Made by a program: the position numbers and the translations under genes. A stretch of 33,462 bases of DNA. It comes from Hydrogenophaga sp. GTDB lineage: Bacteria > Pseudomonadota > Gammaproteobacteria > Burkholderiales > Burkholderiaceae_C. The stretch spans positions 1 through 33,462 of the forward strand of contig JAIFMP010000055.1 in NCBI GenBank assembly GCA_020048405.1, in the 5' to 3' direction. Below the pieces are notes generated by a model. The model was not told the origin of the DNA. It saw only the letters and a program-made list of their open reading frames with translations, and made no database searches. Positions 32,875 through 33,462 of this stretch are shown here, piece after piece; positions within the stretch are counted from its first letter, which is position 1; each line of letters opens with the position of its first letter.

Positions 32875-32888
32875 GAAACCCGAGTTTC
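32875..32888. promoter_or_regulatory. Small inverted repeat in the divergent gap
   Basis: GAAAC-CCGA-GTTTC lies in the 64-bp gap between the molybdopterin and M20 genes, where both promoters must sit. The repeat TTTCAAC recurs at 32885 and 32898. It could be an operator half-site pair; it is too short to be sure. Confidence 0.25.
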
Positions 32889-32920
32889 AACACCGGATTT
32901 CAACAGAGATTGGCCCCGAC

Positions 32921-33462
32921 ATGACCGTGATCGACACCATTGCACAACGTGCGCCCGAGCTGGCCGCCGTGCGCCGCGACATACATGCCCACCCAGAGTT
33001 GTGCTTCAAAGAAGTGCGCACCGCCGATGTGGTGGCCTCCAAACTGACCGAATGGGGCATTCCCGTGCACCGGGGGCTGGGCACCACGGGCGTGGTGGGC
33101 ATCGTCAAGGGCCGTGACGGTGGTGCCTGTGGACGGGCCGTGGGCCTGCGCGCCGACATGGACGCACTGCCCATGACCGAACTCAACACCTTTGCGCATG
33201 CCAGCCAGCACCCCGGCAAGATGCACGCCTGCGGGCACGACGGCCATGTGGCCATGCTGCTGGCAGCTGCCCAGCACCTGGCCCAACACCGCGACTTTGA
33301 CGGCACGGCCTACCTGATTTTCCAGCCCGCTGAAGAAGGCGGTGGCGGCGCGCGCGAAATGGTGAAAGACGGGCTGTTTGACCTGTTTCCCATGGACGCG
33401 GTGTACGGCATGCACAACTGGCCCGGCATGCCCGTGGGCACGTTTGCCGTGAGCCCGGGGCC
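32921..33462 (+). CDS. M20-family amidohydrolase (hippurate hydrolase-like), truncated by the window end
   Basis: The ATG at 32921 opens a frame that runs to the window edge (180 codons). M20 metallopeptidase motifs are clear: RRDIHAHPELCFKE near the start, LRADMDALPM, the metal-binding HACGHDGH (Cys 104, His 106) and FQPAEEGGGGAREM (Glu 138-139), with His 165 in YGMHNWPG. The Cys-x-His ligand type is that of the carboxypeptidase Ss1/hippurate hydrolase/IAA-amino acid hydrolase subgroup, cytoplasmic enzymes that cleave N-acyl amino acids. The specific substrate is unknown. Confidence 0.9.
   Translation, partial: MTVIDTIAQRAPELAAVRRDIHAHPELCFKEVRTADVVASKLTEWGIPVHRGLGTTGVVGIVKGRDGGACGRAVGLRADMDALPMTELNTFAHASQHPGKMHACGHDGHVAMLLAAAQHLAQHRDFDGTAYLIFQPAEEGGGGAREMVKDGLFDLFPMDAVYGMHNWPGMPVGTFAVSPG

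Overview
The window looks like chromosomal DNA of a betaproteobacterium of the Burkholderiales, most likely Comamonadaceae. This rests on the mix of genes (polyhydroxyalkanoate granule proteins, CaiB-type CoA transferase, Xanthomonas/Burkholderiales-style type II secretion order) and on the generally high G+C; no rRNA or other marker gene is present. I see no tRNA, rRNA, CRISPR array, insertion sequence or integrase.

Left part (1-3.8 kb, minus strand). A parvulin-type PPIase, a beta-propeller/VCBS-like lipoprotein and an unrecognised secreted protein lie downstream of a type II secretion (T2SS) operon. The secreted protein gene ends in two tandem hairpins with a U tract. It also has a structured leader.

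Middle part (3.3-20.1 kb, minus strand). About 17 kb of tightly packed, co-directional genes run from a good sigma-70-type promoter at about 20.15 kb. The order is rfbB, a DUF4160/DUF2442 pair (DUF4160 frameshifted), rfbD, rfbA, rfbC, two glycosyltransferases, gspE-F-G-H-I-J-K-L-M-N-D, then a small lipoprotein gene. The rfb genes make dTDP-L-rhamnose. The two glycosyltransferases probably use it or a related donor. The gsp genes encode an Xps-type T2SS with a lipoprotein secretin and no classical gspC.

Right-middle part (20.2-27.9 kb). This is a storage-lipid locus: a two-domain fatty acyl-CoA reductase (fatty-alcohol forming), a divergent phasin with a histone-like tail, a patatin-like lipase, a TetR regulator, a TPR protein, a wax ester synthase/diacylglycerol acyltransferase and an acyl-CoA-binding protein. 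Together these could make fatty alcohol from acyl-CoA, esterify it to wax ester (or make triacylglycerol), and coat, traffic and turn over the resulting lipid bodies. I consider this the most interesting system in the window.

Right end (27.9-33.5 kb). A tightly coupled minus-strand run encodes a molybdopterin oxidoreductase, a lipoprotein metallopeptidase, a PHA-system protein and a CaiB/BaiF CoA transferase. A divergent M20 amidohydrolase is cut by the window edge.

Start codons were often moved inward from the longest reading frame, using lipoboxes, ATGA/TAATG overlaps and ribosome binding sites. Function calls rest on reading motifs and on memory of the families, not on searches.
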